A stretch of 64,000 bases of DNA from positions 4,154,001 to 4,218,000 of the forward strand of contig NW_024881322.1 in the NCBI RefSeq assembly GCF_018691265.1, read 5' to 3'. This stretch comes from Tyto alba (lineage: Eukaryota; Chordata; Aves; Strigiformes; Tytonidae). Both the position numbers and the translations under genes were made by a program. Below, in pieces: positions 1-14,100 of the stretch. Each line of letters opens with the position of its first letter. Position 1 is the stretch's first letter. The notes beneath the pieces were generated by a model. It was not told the DNA's origin. It did no database searches and saw only the letters and a list, made by a program, of their open reading frames with translations.

Positions 1-76
1 AAGGTTTACAAGGTAAAAAACCTAAAATATTAAGTGTCATGATATACTAATAACAAAAAGTAATTCATACAAATAC

Positions 77-82
77 TTTATT
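77..82 (-). terminator. Candidate polyadenylation signal AATAAA (distal)
   Basis: The plus-strand hexamer TTTATT reads AATAAA on the SNRK strand. It lies about 815 nt after the stop codon. Cleavage would be expected 10-30 nt further, near positions 47-67. A longer 3'UTR running off the window cannot be excluded. Confidence 0.4.
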
Positions 83-606
83 TTCAGTTAGCATGTAAAA
101 ACTCAGAAGTAGACTTAATAATTTACCTTTGTTATATTAAAAAAGAAGATTGTCTGCTTGTAATATTAACACATTTCTATGGGAGAAAGCTGCCTTACAA
201 ATCTACTTGCCTTTTTTTTTTTTTTTTTTTTTTAAGGAAAACTGCCTCTAGCAAAACAAGATCTTTTCAGTTTGATTTTTGAGCCACAACTTCATCCATA
301 TCATAGCTTAAGACAAATAGGTGTGGGTTTAAAAATCATATTTCAAGATCACTAATTTTCAGTGCATCTTTGCTTTGTACAAGCCTTGGAACATCTGAAA
401 GCTCCCTGAAGAGTTTTCAGCATCAAAACATTATTGCTTTGGTTCTGTTTCAGACACATAGAAGTATGCCACGTATCACGTATTTTAGTTATCACAGAAG
501 GTCAGAACAAGAATTAACATTTCACAAGCAAACAAAAGCTGCTCTCTCTAGTTTAAGTGCAGAACATGAAACTTCTAAGTGCTCCATTTACATTAGGATC
601 CAGATA

Positions 607-612
607 TTTATT
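607..612 (-). terminator. Candidate proximal polyadenylation signal AATAAA
   Basis: The plus-strand TTTATT reads AATAAA on the minus strand, about 285 nt after the SNRK stop codon. It could give a short-3'UTR isoform. The hexamer alone is weak evidence in AT-rich sequence. Confidence 0.25.
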
Positions 613-895
613 TTAATTTAATCCAGATCTGCCATAGTAAAATTATAAATGTAGAAATTACACAATAAAATATTCTGTTTTGTTGAAAAAGAAAAACGTA
701 TCAGCTAGCAGCATGCAAAGACCATGCATTGTCATACCATCAAGCAAACACAAAATTAAAGTATAATAAATAACTGCTCAAAGCCCACTTAAAAATCTTA
801 AGACAACAAAAGGGGGTCCATGACAAGCTGTTTACAGCTCTGAAAGGGAAGAATGATGCTGTCAAGTAGATCAAGCTATTAAAGTCAGGTCGTTG

Positions 896-2114
896 TCAAA
901 TGACATGACAACAACTGGTTTGACTGGAGGTACACAGCAGCCCCTCCTTTGGGTTCCGCTGAATATTCACAGATATCGTCTTTTCACAGAGAGGTAGTTG
1001 TAGCACATTGTTTTTCAAGTTCCTTGTCTTTATCCGTTCCAATTCATTTGCCGCCTCTGACATTTGGTCAGAAAAAAATTTTAGGTTACCCAACGATGAA
1101 GCCTGGTTTGTGCCTCCGCTGGAACTTATACACATTTTCCATGTTGATTTCTCCTGTACTTTTACGCTGGAAAAAGACAGATTGTTTTGAGGATCAATAA
1201 TGTATTTAGTGCTGCCGTGAATCTGTGAACCTAGGCAAAGGCTCATTAACTTCAGGCTTTCAACCAGTTCCCCTGCACTTCTAGACGATCGCTGCATTGA
1301 GTTTCCAGACCCAGCGCATCTCCGGGTGGAACCTGACGTGTTGTTGGTGCTCCCACCGGAGCTACCGGAGGGACTCCCCCCGCCTTTGTTGTTATCACTC
1401 GGGCTCGTCTTGTCTACCCCTCCGTTCCCGTTGCTTGGTTTGCTTTGTCCACCACCATCTCCTTGGCTGCCGGGTGGCCCTTCGCTACTATCCCGCCTGT
1501 GCCAGGAGTAAGTAAACCCACTATCTTTGTCTAGGCGTCTCCTGCTTTCCGAGTCGTCGTCGCTCGTCTCTGAGCTGCTGCAACTGGAGCCCCGTCCCTG
1601 GCTTTTCCTCCTGTGGTAGCGTTTATGCACCGTGCTAGGTGAAGCGATATTCATTTTTAACCTGCTGAGCTTTGGGGGTAAGTTCTCATCCATGTCAAAC
1701 TCGTCGTCTGACTCTCCCTCCTCAAAGATTTGATTGAGGACCGGTGCGCTCTTTCTTGAAGTAAGACGATTTGTAACTGAAGGCTTACGGCGCAGAACAA
1801 CTTGAGTAGAGAGAGAAATAGGTTTCTTATCTTCTTCGTCCTCCTCTTCATCTTCTTCTACTCTGAACAAGCACTTCCGGCCACTCGTAGTGGGTTTTAA
1901 GCTCACCGATGGGACTGCCGAAAGTGCCGGTCCAGCTAATTCAGGGATATCTTCTTTCTTTGCTGAATCACCAAGGGCCTTGCTTCGGTGGCCGTTGAGA
2001 ACATTCTCAGCCGTGCGAGCTGGTGACTGAGGAACAGTTGCATGGGAGAGAGGAGAAGCTGTAAGGTCATCCTCCAGATCTTGGGGTACATCGATTTTTG
2101 TTGGCCACGATTGC
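896..2114 (-). CDS. SNRK: SNRK coding exon 5 (exon 7 overall, last exon): C-terminal tail
   Basis: This exon encodes the last ~405 residues (360-765). The acceptor is TTTCTGTAG at 2115-2123, and the first full codons read [11 protein letters not shown]. It contains an acidic run ([12 protein letters not shown]), the segment [15 protein letters not shown], a basic [11 protein letters not shown] segment, a Ser/Gly/Asn-rich low-complexity stretch, and a conserved-looking end ([20 protein letters not shown], then CCHVI). An open frame continues through the acceptor to 2245, but that extension is intronic. In the SNRK family the tail is the most variable part apart from its final block. Confidence 0.97.
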
Positions 2115-5100
2115 CTACAGAAACAATTATAAAGGATAAACGAAGAGTTAGAGCATGGCAAGCGTTTCGGAACATGAAAGAAAATATAAGCTCTGCGCAA
2201 GAGAAACACAAGTGCTGCTACACAAATTGGCCCGCTGAGTGGCATGTTTGTAAATAACAGTACTGAGTAAGGGAGGAAAATGAAACACTCTCAGAGAATG
2301 TGCGTTCCTTCAGACATACTGTTATTTGAAAGGAATATCATATGTATACAAAAGTATAGTTCAGAAATTATGTTGGCTACTGGCAAATCTTAAGATTTCA
2401 CTGCTCTCAGAAAAAGAATTAAGCAGTAAAAAGCTTTAAATGATCGTGTCTCAAAATAAAATAATCTGAAGTAGGTATAGAACCACCAGTACCTAGAGGA
2501 AGACACAAGCTGATTCAAGCACAACTTAAATAAGGTAGTATTGCAAACTACCTTTAATCTGAAGGTTCTGTTATTTCCCCTCCCCACCCCCTCCCACTAT
2601 TAATATAAAAATTAGGTTAGAATTAACAGGAGTGAGACTAAGAAGTTGAGTCAGAAGAAACATTATCTCATTTTCACTAAGTCTCATTGAGAAGAAGCTC
2701 TATTCTACAAAATCCCTAATTTTAAACAGACATGAATTGCAATCATACATTTATTTATCCTTAGCTGAGCAACTGGAATAATACAGCTGTATGAATTCAG
2801 GACTCAAACTGCCTAAGAATATGACACCTGAAAAAAAATATATCCAAGTTCAAATTGTATGACTGTGTTCTGGCATTAGCTCACATCAAAATGAAAGTAA
2901 CACTTGAGTGTGAATTGGTTTTACAGTTAGCAGCTGATGTCTTATCTCCAGTATCTAGGCTAGTATCTAATGATCTGTATTTTACTTTAAACCTAATATG
3001 TATTTGTAATTTTCCTATAATGCACACAGAATAAATTAAGAACAAAGACTGCCAGTCCTTCCTCTCTCTGTATTTTGAAAGCCTAATCCAAAAGGCCAAC
3101 ACCTACAGACCAACATCATAACACCGAGTCATTTCAATTGCTTCATTCACCATTAGCCCCACGTTTCTTGGGGCTAGAAATCTTTTCTTACCTCTCAAAG
3201 TAAGAGTTATCTTTATATTTTAAAAGTCTGACAATCATTTAACTTCACAGAACTAAAATACTCCAACATACTTCATGAAAAGCTGTAGTAGAAACCTCTG
3301 TGAGCATATGGATAGCATATTACAAGACATTCCCAACCATATTTCAGGTGTGCAAAAGGAAGGACTGCATGACTTCGTAGCCCAGTTTAGAAACAAGGCG
3401 TGGGAGGAAAGCGGGAGAGGAAACGGAGAATGTTTCTGTGACCCCAGACACCTGGCTGGACAGCCTGCATGCAAAGATGGAAGGATCATACCACCTTCCT
3501 GATCCCTGCTGTGCTAAGAGGTCAAGCTGAAGAAACAGGGAAAGCTCAGACACCTCTTTGTTATTCTTATTCTAAACATGCTCTTTTAAGGTGTTTAAAG
3601 TTAATGGCAGCACCCGGACTGCGTTTGCTCAAGGCTCTCCATCAGCTGGATGGAAAAAGGATCCTGAAGCATGAGGTGCCTGTCTGCACAGCTGACAACT
3701 ACCTTCCAAGCTGTATGAACTTTGAAGAAGAGTACTTTAATAAAGCCAACATCAAACTCCTCAAGCCTAACTGCAGACTGTTTTGAAGCGCTAGCTTTGG
3801 TTTTGCTTAACAAACCAGTGAAAGAAAAAATCCACCAGGATCCTCTAACAGCAGGACCCGGCTGCCGACGCACCCGCGCGAGGGAGCGGCCGCTCAGGCC
3901 CCTTCCTGTCTCCTTGGGCACTGGGAGCTGCTGGTGCCCTCCCACCAGTTTCCCTCCAGTGAGCAGCTCTGCCTGGAGGGAGGCCACGCAACCAGCAGCC
4001 CCGACCCAGGCTGGCCAGACAAGAAGCAGAGCTCAGGCCGTGGTCCTCAGGCCGCGGAGCTCAGGCCGCGGTCCTCAGGCCCTGGAGCTCAGGCCACGGA
4101 GCTCAGGCCCTGGAGCTCAGGCCGTGGTCCTCAGGCCCTGGAGCTCAGGCCCTGGTCCTCAGGCCCTGGAGCTCAGGCCGTGGTCCTCAGGCCCTGGAGC
4201 TCAGGCCCTGGTCCTCAGGCCCTGGAGCTCAGGCCCTGGAGCTCAGGCCCTGGAGCTCAGGCCCTGGAGCTCAGGCCGCGGTCCTCAGGCCCTGGAGCTC
4301 CTTGGTTTGACACCAGCATCCTCCCTTAGGCCCCACTGGTTCCAGAAACGCTTGGAACCACTGACCTAGTTTTTCTGATGCCTTATGCTATGCTGGGTAT
4401 TTGAAACACAAACAACTGTCTGTGATTAACAAATAGGACTTAAATTCGAAACATAACTACAGAAGCAACAGAAAATGAAGATCTAAACCTTTCAAGAATT
4501 TACCATGCTTTAAGAACAGACTGGATTGTCAGCAAGAAAAGGAAGAGAGTTCTGTGGCTGTCACAATAAAGGGTAAATATAGTATCTAACAGTGCTGTAG
4601 TTTCCAGGCAATAAACCTCCTCACTACAGTACGTTTATCCCTCACAGCAACCCCCATTTGCCTCCCTTCCCCCCCACCTTATTCCCAATAGGCCTGAGTG
4701 GAGAGTAGGACAAAAGGGAAGCTCCACATTGCAATTAATCTTGGGGTTTTGTTTTTGTTTTTGTTTTAAATCTTTTGAAGTCTCAAAATCAAAGTAATGC
4801 ACTACTTTATTGCCTTTTCCATGAGGTCATTCTATACAAACACTTTGCATTTAGAACCATCATGAAGACAAGGATGGAGCTGGAATTCTACCTGGAACCA
4901 TTAAAGGCAAGAGTTCCTGAGTTTATGCAGATGTCGGTGTCATGAAAATAAAATTCATACTCATACAGCAGGCTTCAACCACCCCATTCAACTTTACAAA
5001 TTTGTATCAAGATTTAGATTCTAGGAACTTGTTTGTTCTAGTTTCTCATATAACTGGAGCAGTTCTACTGAAAGAGTGGCACTGATGCAGAGAGAAAAAA

Positions 5101-8100
5101 CAATTTAAAAGCAGACTTTGTGGTTTTAGAGTTTTCATTTAAAGGTAAACTCAACATTTTCCTCTGAAGTAATTTGTCTTATAACAAATACTTAGTGCTA
5201 GACACATTTGGTGCTCTCCTTGGATTTCTTTTTTAAGAGAAACTGACGTAAAATAAGAGGGTGAACCATTAGCAGAGAGCTGCAGAGGGAGCATTACAGT
5301 ACCACCCTTGAAGAAAAGCTCTGTAACACCATGCTCCAGAGCATTTCGGTTCTGTCGGCAACCCTTAGCTGCCTGCAACAACAACGCTTCTGAAGTACTT
5401 GTAACCATGCAACGTAAGACAATAGTCACTTATGTAGGAAATTTTGAGTGAATGAACTTTTGAGTGCAGCAACAAAATTTCAGTATACTGTAGTACACAG
5501 CACAGGGCGCATCTGAGATGACAAAGATGTTGAGAACCACTGTAAGGTTCAGAGGGAAACAACTCTTTATTCAGGTAGATGGAATGGGATTCAGAAGAGA
5601 TGCCTCCAAAATCTCACCCTCAATCCAAGGTAGCAACCAATGAAGATAATGTATCTTTAACCTATTTTTCCAAAGTGCGTGCCATTAATTTATAACAAGT
5701 GTACATTTTTTCTAGATTGAACTTGAGGTAGTAGTATCTGACCTATCGATTAGGCCAAGGAAAATATGGATATGCACCAGAAGGACACCACAGCATTTAT
5801 GTCCCTATTATCATTCCTAGTAAATGGTTTCACATGACATGAAAGTTGCACAAAGAACCCTTTAGAATGAATAGGCTATTTTGCCTTTTTCTCTAAGTCC
5901 TAAAACAGATTAACAGCACTGAAGATAGGCAGCAACTCTAGACACCACCATAAGCTCTTATTCTTCTCTCATTAAGAGATTAGCTACTAACAATTGTTAT
6001 TATTGCTAATAACTGCTACCAATAATATTTTACCAAAACCTAAAAGGCAACTTTTGAAGAGACTGGAGGTTAGAGAACAAAAATTAATGGAAATGCCTTG
6101 GCATAACCTCCATCTTCACTGGGAAGATCGCCAAGATAGGCCACTAAAGACTGTTGGTTTTTTTTTTTTTTTAGTACTAGCAGATCCCTAGTTGTAGTCT
6201 AACACTTAACTCAGGAAACTAAAACCAAAATGTTTAAGAAAAATAACTTTGAAAATCTTGCACTCTCCAATATCAATATGCAAGTAGAAACTATACTATC
6301 CTCTTTGTGTTTGTTTTGTTTGCTTTTTTTAAAGCATATGCTGCTGTAACTGAAAATACAGGATGCTTTCCTAACTGGTTGCAGAGCAAATGGACTGGTT
6401 GAACAGATCAATACCAACTACGTGCCAGACCCCACCTCCCCCTTTAGTTTTACTGTTTCACAAGCTGAAGCTTTGAAACTCTCAGGGAACCTTTGTCAAA
6501 CTAAAACAAAAAAATTAAAAATTCAAACAAACAAACAACAAAACAAAAACGAAGTCTATTGCAATGCATTTATAAATGGCTGATTAAAGCAATTAATTCA
6601 ACAGTTTTCCTAAGACAATAGGCATATCAACTGATATTAAAGAGAACATAACCTACAGATGTTCGCTCTAAACTTGATTTAGGGGATGTTTGGCTTATGA
6701 AAAATCAAAGCTAACAACTAAACTGCAACATCAAATTCAGAGTGATTTCTTATTTATAACGAATTCTCCATCATATCTATGGATTATGCAAGTAATTTTT
6801 TTCCAGGGACATTACATACACGAATTGTAGGAGGAACTGAAGGTCAGGGAACATACCCTTTCCTAGCAGGTGTGAAAAATAACTACTTCAGATACAGATT
6901 TCAAATTGATTAGTCATTTCCTGAAAACAGTAGGAATTGAAAATATTACTGGTAACTGATTTCTGAACAGCTTCTAAAGCATCCACAGCACTTTAAAGAC
7001 ATTTAAAATTTGCAATGAATAAGTATTTTACTGTTTTTAAGAAAACAGTACTTGAGCAATTCAATAATATTCTCATTAAGCCAAGTTAAAAAAAAAAAAA
7101 AAGAAACCATTTAGATTCCTAAATTCTCACCTGAACTGAGCTTTGATGTTGCTAGGGCTTGCGGATCTGGTCTGAATTTCTTTCTCTTGTTTTTCTCGCA
7201 GAATCCTTTCAGCTAGCAAGAAGTAAGTAGCAGTGATATGATTGTATTTGTTAGTTTCCAGTGCCCTGAGGAAAGTACAAAACATGAAATAAACCATACA
7301 TCAATGGTTTTTAGAAAACTGGACATGATTCTCACACACTTTGCTGTACTTCTCACAGCAGGAGCGCCTAAAACCAGAACTGCGTATTTTTGCTGTTTTG
7401 ACAAGCACGTCTTAGATTTATTAAAAATAAAGAGCCATGAAAGTCTAGTCATTTCAACTACAGTTGGATGAGGATATCTTTAGAATATAATAAAAACAAT
7501 TTAACTAATTCTTCCTTTACTGAACATTCTTTAAATGATTAAATTGTATTTCATTAATACTATGCACCAATGATGGGCTTTCCCACTGGCACATACAGCC
7601 ACAAATATTTGTTAATGCAACAACTGGAGGAAAAACTTTCATTATTTTAGGGCTGTCACGTTAAATTTACAGTAAAATTAACTTCATAAGGCAGTAAGCA
7701 TCATTCAGACATTCTAACAGAAAGGATGCCACTGTTATGCAGCTAAAAGCTTAAGAAGCAAGTCTGCTGCTTCCCCACCCTGCCCTCCAAATGGTAAGAT
7801 AGTAACAGTTTTTCCAGCTTAAACACAAAACAAAAAAAAAAAAAAACAATTTTAAGTCCTCTCTTGATTTTGGGGATATTTTAGAAATTTGGGGGTTTTA
7901 ATCTATTAGAAAAAAACTATACAGCTTTCTAGCCAGCTCACTCGGTGACAATTACTATGTTGCATTATATAGATAAAAGAAATAATATTTTAAATTAACA
8001 AAGATTCAGTTATACTGGAAACTTACTAAGGAAAAAATGCTACAATGTTATCACCTCCAAATATGCATAAGATATGAGGCACAAATAAAAACAGATATTT

Positions 8101-11100
8101 CAAAGCCCTTAAGTTTACTCAAGATGGCAAACTACTGCAGGAATCAGTGTTCCAAAACATTTTCTTGAGGTTTTTCCTAAGGTTGCATCTCCTTAAGTAC
8201 TTCTCATCCTAGAATATCCTATCACAGAGCAAGACTGTAGGATCTTGTTTGCTAAGTGAATGGCTTGATATTTAAACACTGGAGTACCCAGGTTCTCATG
8301 ACATTCTTTAATCAAAAGTAACAGATGCACAAAAGCTGGATATAGAAAATTGACAACTTACTCCACTATTGTATCTCGGTCTGCAATATCACCCAGAACC
8401 ATACGTTGTATTATACTGTTGTGCTCCTCCTCAGACAGATTCTTATATGACACAAGAGGAATATTGTATTTTGTTGCGGGAGATGGGTCAACTCCTTGGA
8501 GCCATGCATGGTTTTCAATCTCTTCCAAAGACGCCCTTCGCTTCGGGTCTCTCTGCAACATCCGTGTAATTAGACTGTGAATAAAAAATAAATCTAAACA
8601 AAATGCACTCACGTGTTTAAAAAGCAGACATTGTAAGAGCGACATTAGGATGAAATTTTCTGCTGTCCGTCCACACAGACCTTTAGAAGTCTCTAGAATA
8701 AACAATGTCATGGGAAATTATTTATTCTCAAAGACATTCCAAATGTTGCTGAACTGAAACAAACAATTTACGTATTAAAAACTAGAAATAACAAACACTG
8801 CAGTTTTCATTTACTATGCTTAGATTCTTAACCTGATTTTTCTGGTTTGTTTGTTTTTAATAGGCCTTATAGGGCAAGTGTCACAGATGGCCTACAGGCT
8901 GGTCTGTAAAGTAATAGAAATACAATTTTCTATTATTGCTGGTGTCAACAAGGAGACGGAACGGCAAGATAAGTAGAAATATTTTACTCTGAAATAGCTA
9001 TCAGACATTTGATTCTTCAATATCCCTGAAAGAACAGTGATCTGTTCTATCCATAGAGAAAAAATACAAACCAAAACACAGCACTACCTGGGGTGATGAA
9101 GCTACTAATGGGTTCAGACTGATGCTTACAAGTGCTGGAAAGAAGTGCATAAATTCCCCAAATAAGCAGAGAAAGATGACAATTAGCACAGCACATCTCT
9201 ATTCACCTACCAGATGTGAAAAATTCTTGGGGGAGGTATTTTTGGCTTTGCAGAACAAACAGAACATGCACATAGAGTTTCAGTGCCAAGGTTCCAATGA
9301 AACTTTATTGCTCCAACGTGTAGAATGAAAGTTCTGCAGTTCTCACACAATGGTTTTCACTGTACTAACTAGACTACACCATGCAACTTCATAGTGCAAG
9401 GCCACACAAATCACAAAGGTAATCACAATTTTTTTTTTAGTGTGAGATGATGTCTGGATTTTAAAATGGAGGTTAATTCAGATTTCTTAAAGCTCTACTG
9501 TGAAAAAAAAAACAGAATTGTCACATATATACTTAGTAGCTGTGGTCTCTGCCTTTGCCAAAAGGAAAGGCGGGGTGAGACATGGAAACCTTTATTTTCT
9601 TTGCTCTTATTAATATGACAGAAAGGAAACAAATGCTATACTTCATTTCTTCATTTGACTTCTTTTAAACCACACCTACAGTAAAACCACACAAACATCC
9701 CACATGTGCCTCCCGCTTTAAGCTTGCTTATGCATCCCAAACCACCAAGAATGCTTTCACTCCAAGCAGGAAGTTTAAACATTCCCAGAGCCTTTTCCCT
9801 AAGAAAACCTAACCTATAGAGGACTTGGCTAACTGATCATACGCTGATGATGCAACACATAGAGGAAAGCAGATCTACTTGGGCCTTTCAGCAAATGGGC
9901 GTTAGCCAAAATATTAAGCGAAAGGCTGCAAAAAAAAACCAAAACAAACCCAAAACATTTCCTGGCCTCAGCATAGCATGCAGAATCTCAAGAGATTTAT
10001 TCGATACAATTCACTGATAAGAGCTCTCTTAAACCTCTTCCTGTATTGTATTTTAAACTTCTTCCTGTATGTAAAGCTCTTAGAGCTGTTGAGAGCACTG
10101 ACAGCAGCTTTTCCATGTTACTGGAAATACCAGACACTAATAACAAGACATGAAAACCAGCTATGGTATCAAGTTATGCATGAGATTTCAGGACCACACA
10201 GATGACAGGTGAAGAGAGGAATGGTCATTATGACCGCAGCTGTAACAAAATTAATTCTATGTCAAATAACAGAATCCTAGATGCTGCTCTAGTTTGAGTG
10301 GACCAAATGCATTTTTCAAGCACTTATAAAGGCATCTGGCCTTTCATTTTGAAAATTAAAAGATACTCTGTCGCAGATTCCAGAAACCACCCAAACATTG
10401 TAAAATAGTCTAAATGATGCAACTGGGATAATATATTAAAAGGAAAGAAGAGGTCATTAACTGATAGGGAAATATGGGAAATACTGGAACGTATCCGAAA
10501 AAAAAAAAAAAGCTGCAGTGAACACCACAGAAAAACAACACATCAAAATGAGTCATGATTCCCAAGTGGCATATGGTATTTGCAGACAGAATTTTTTTCT
10601 CCCTTGATTGCCTTGGTAGAATGTTGATTTGAAGTTGCAATTTCAGTAGGAGATGAGCAAAACTTGGTGCGACATCCTTGGGTTTTGACAACTTGTATTC
10701 TGAACAGAAATCCATAGGAATCATTATCTTTTTAACCCCTTCCACAAAATACTCTCAACCACACCTTGTAATTTGTCCAACGAGAGTGGTGGTCAAAGCC
10801 AGGCAGTGGTGAGGAGCTTTTTCAATCATTTATAAAACACCTGACAACTGAGACACATAAAAGATAGATACATTGTGTAAAATCAAAATTAAGTTTCACA
10901 AAGTGTGGGGGCAAAAAAAAAAAAAAAAAAATCTATTGCCAAAAAATAAACAGTGGGACTAACCTTTAGTAAGAAAGGACACAAAAAATTTAAAAATGCA
11001 ATATTGGTGTCCAAGACAGTACTCAACCGACGTGAAGCAATACTAACATCTAAGCAAAAGCATTAGGCATAATATCTTATTAACAGGCAAGGAATATTCC

Positions 11101-14100
11101 ACACACTGATAACATGCTATGGGGAGCTCCCAGAGGTAATGAGAATCCACTTCTACGAATGCTTCCAGGGTTTTTAGTACTCTACTTACTCTTTACATTC
11201 TTTGGACACGTGAGGTGGCACTGTGTATTTGCAGTCCATTATCATAGTCAGAGTTTCACTGTCATTTGCTTCTTGAAATGGTGGTTGTCCACAAACCAAC
11301 ATGAAGAGGATGACCCCTAAACTCCATATATCTGTAAATATATAATACATTGTTTAAAATAACTGTTGAGGAAACAGACAGAATTACCATCAAAACCATG
11401 AAGCATTCTTGAGATGCATACTGGGGTTATTACTGCACGCTTGATTATGAGCGTTACTTAGGGAATTTGCTATTCCACTGAAGTACAAAATACAGTAATT
11501 CCATTGTTTGACAACTTTTCTAGTTTTAGAGGAAAAAAGAATCAGAATTCTTGACTTCAAGTATGCAGAACACTTTGAGATGCATAACATCTTTGACAGC
11601 AAAGTGTTAGATAAAGCTGAAGATAATGTGGTCACTCAGAAGACAACCATTCGTTAACATTCTCTTCGCAGGTAGGTACAGATTATTAAATTTGTATTCA
11701 AAGCACATTCCTTTTTAAGTGGCTGGCATAAACCATTCTCAATATAGTTTACATGATACTGTAATGAGGTAAAAAAATTATAAAGGCACTTATTTCAATG
11801 AGATTGAACTAAATCTGTTTTTCCTTCAGTAATGTTGCTTTAAAAAATTTCTTACTAGATCTAATAGTAAATAAATTAAACCATTTAGGGAAAAATACCT
11901 TCTTACCCCAATCATATTACAAATGGTAGAGTGTTTTTTTTTTTTTTTTTTTAATATCCATCAAACATAACAATTAAGTGATCTCAACTAAACTCTGAGA
12001 GTCTTCTTGTTTCCTTCTAATTCCTGCTTGTGTAAAATAAAATTAAAAAAAAACAAACAAACAAAAAAACCAAACAACCAAACAAACAAAACCAAAAAAC
12101 ATTTAACAACTCTCCTGTTCCCCAATGAAATGGCATACCAAAAGATGAAAAAGAAGAACTGCTGGGTATGAAGCCCTTTGGTTGGTTTCTACTTACTGAA
12201 AAAGCTAACATTTAGTTCAAATCTTAATAAAGAGTTCACCTAGAATAAAATGTTTCACAAGTCTCATTGCATTAAATACAGGAAGCTTAAAAATTTAGAA
12301 ATATTTCATATAGCATAAAAATAAAGAACTCCAACATACACTCAGAAAAAAGGCCCTGCTCTTCATCTTCACCTACAAATCCAGGCTCTGGAAGTTTCAG
12401 TGGCAATTTTGGGTCCTACGCCCCAGCATTTCACAGATCTGTACCCAGTAAAACGAAATAGCTGAACGGAGAGAAACGAGGAAAGGGGAGAGCAGAGGGC
12501 AGTAGTTCTAAGAAGCAGAGCACACCAGCTCCATCCTGGAAGAGCTTGCAAGAGTGAACCACTCTAAGTTATTTACCCAACTGCATCTTGATTTCTGTGC
12601 CCTACAAAAATTACTTGATGTGCATTTAAAGCTGAAGGATGGCTACAATTTGATTTAATAATGTAAATCACACACATTCATCCCTAGAACAATTACTCAT
12701 TTTGCTAGTTACAACCCATTCTTCATATGGTTTAGCTGACAGAGGAGCAGAAACAGTACATGGTAATTTTCTTTAGAGCACTAATTTGTAGTAAGTGTAT
12801 GCTATTAACTCGGACAATTACATGATTTCTGTTACGATTACTAGGGCCTCAATCCTGTAGGTACTGAGCATTTTGAGGCTGGTACAGCATATCACATACA
12901 CCTGCACATTCAACATGACTATTCACGTTTAAGATTCAGTAAGTGCGTTAATACTTTGATAGCCTGATGCCAGAAAGCTGAATGTTCAGCAATATAGGAT
13001 TTTTAAAAGCCTCACAAGACAAAGAGGTAATTTCACCTAGACAGTAACACCTTTAATTTTGTATGGCTACTTTTTCTCCTGCTGTTCAGTTTGAAAGTGG
13101 CAAAAAAGTTTTGGTGCATTCTCTCTCTCACCACACAAAAGATAAGAACTAATTTTTTGCAAGCACATAAAACATGTGAATTCATGCATTTCTATTAGCA
13201 GTCATCTTTTGGATGGCAATGTCCTTCCCAGATTTTCCACGTTGCCTAAAATCTATTTTGTGATACAATCTATCCTAGTATGCTGGTCGATACTTCCCCA
13301 CAATAAAATGCTTCATGTATCCTTTCAGCATGAAGTATTTTTTAGAATAGTCCATGCAGCAGAGCGTTGTAGGTGTTTGAGAAAGTGAAAGCATGACACA
13401 GCACAGCAAGAACTAAAATAATGTTGTCAGCGTGAACACCCAGAACTCGAGTGCTCCGTTTCAACAAGCACAGGGTTGCCTCAGCTCAGCTATAACACAC
13501 AATTATTTTTCACTCCTCACACCAAACACAGTATAAAGATGGTAAGTGTGAAGGAATTGGTAAAAGTAGCTGACAGAAGACACTTAAAAAATTTTCTAAA
13601 TAGCTTAATTTGAAATATACAAACAATGAAAGAACAACGGAAAATGGAACTGGTTTATAAGAATTGGATTATTCACCGGTATTTTAAACTACACTTATTC
13701 AGCCAAAAGCTGTGTGCAATCCTAAACAAAATACGAACAGTAACAACTGTATCTTGCCCTTCCCAACCTACCACATAATTTCACAATGACACTTTTTTAA
13801 AGACAGATAACAACACTGCATGAAATAAAAATTAGGATTTTTACAGACAGATCTCTCTGCAAAAGTTTCCAGAACAGCAAATACCCTGGGGGTATTGCAT
13901 TATAAAGTTCTTATTTTGCAAGTTTTGAAGTCACTTATGGCTTGATATAGGTGATACTAGTAAAAAAGGGAAATCATCTCCTCTCTGCAAAAAGGGTCCA
14001 TAAAGTGAGAGTTAAAAGTCTTGCTTGTAAATATCTCTTCTAAATTTAAACAGATGACCTACACTCCCCACATGCAAATAAATTTAAACTTGCTGGTTTG

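Larger units (their letters stand above)
1..895 (-). other. SNRK: SNRK 3' untranslated region (partial or near-complete)
   Basis: This sequence follows the SNRK stop codon (TGA, complement of 896-898) and continues to the window edge with no splice signal I would trust. It is AT-rich, as expected for a vertebrate 3'UTR. It includes a 22-nt T tract on the plus strand (212-233), which is an A tract in the transcript and a likely site of internal oligo-dT priming. Two AATAAA hexamers on the minus strand are possible ends. The true 3' end may lie just inside or beyond the window. Confidence 0.75.
2115..7130 (-). other. SNRK: SNRK intron between coding exons 4 and 5 (~5.0 kb)
   Basis: The donor is GTGAGA at 7125-7130 and the acceptor ends at 2115. 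The intron contains a 14-bp minisatellite (4029-4300) next to a small CpG-rich pocket with a NotI-type GCGGCCGC (about 3850-3900). It also has short T and A tracts (e.g. 7088-7102). No other gene is visible. The ORFs through the repeat are by-products of its composition. Confidence 0.9.

Noticed and set aside
2115..2245. Extension of the last SNRK coding frame upstream to an in-frame start
   Set aside because: The acceptor at 2115 and the match to the SNRK junction (R|QSWPTKID) show that the upstream part is intron.
3722..4369. Two overlapping plus-strand ORFs (215 and 131 codons) with [18 protein letters not shown] repeats
   Set aside because: They are translations of the 14-bp minisatellite in different frames. 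The array simply lacks stops in those frames.
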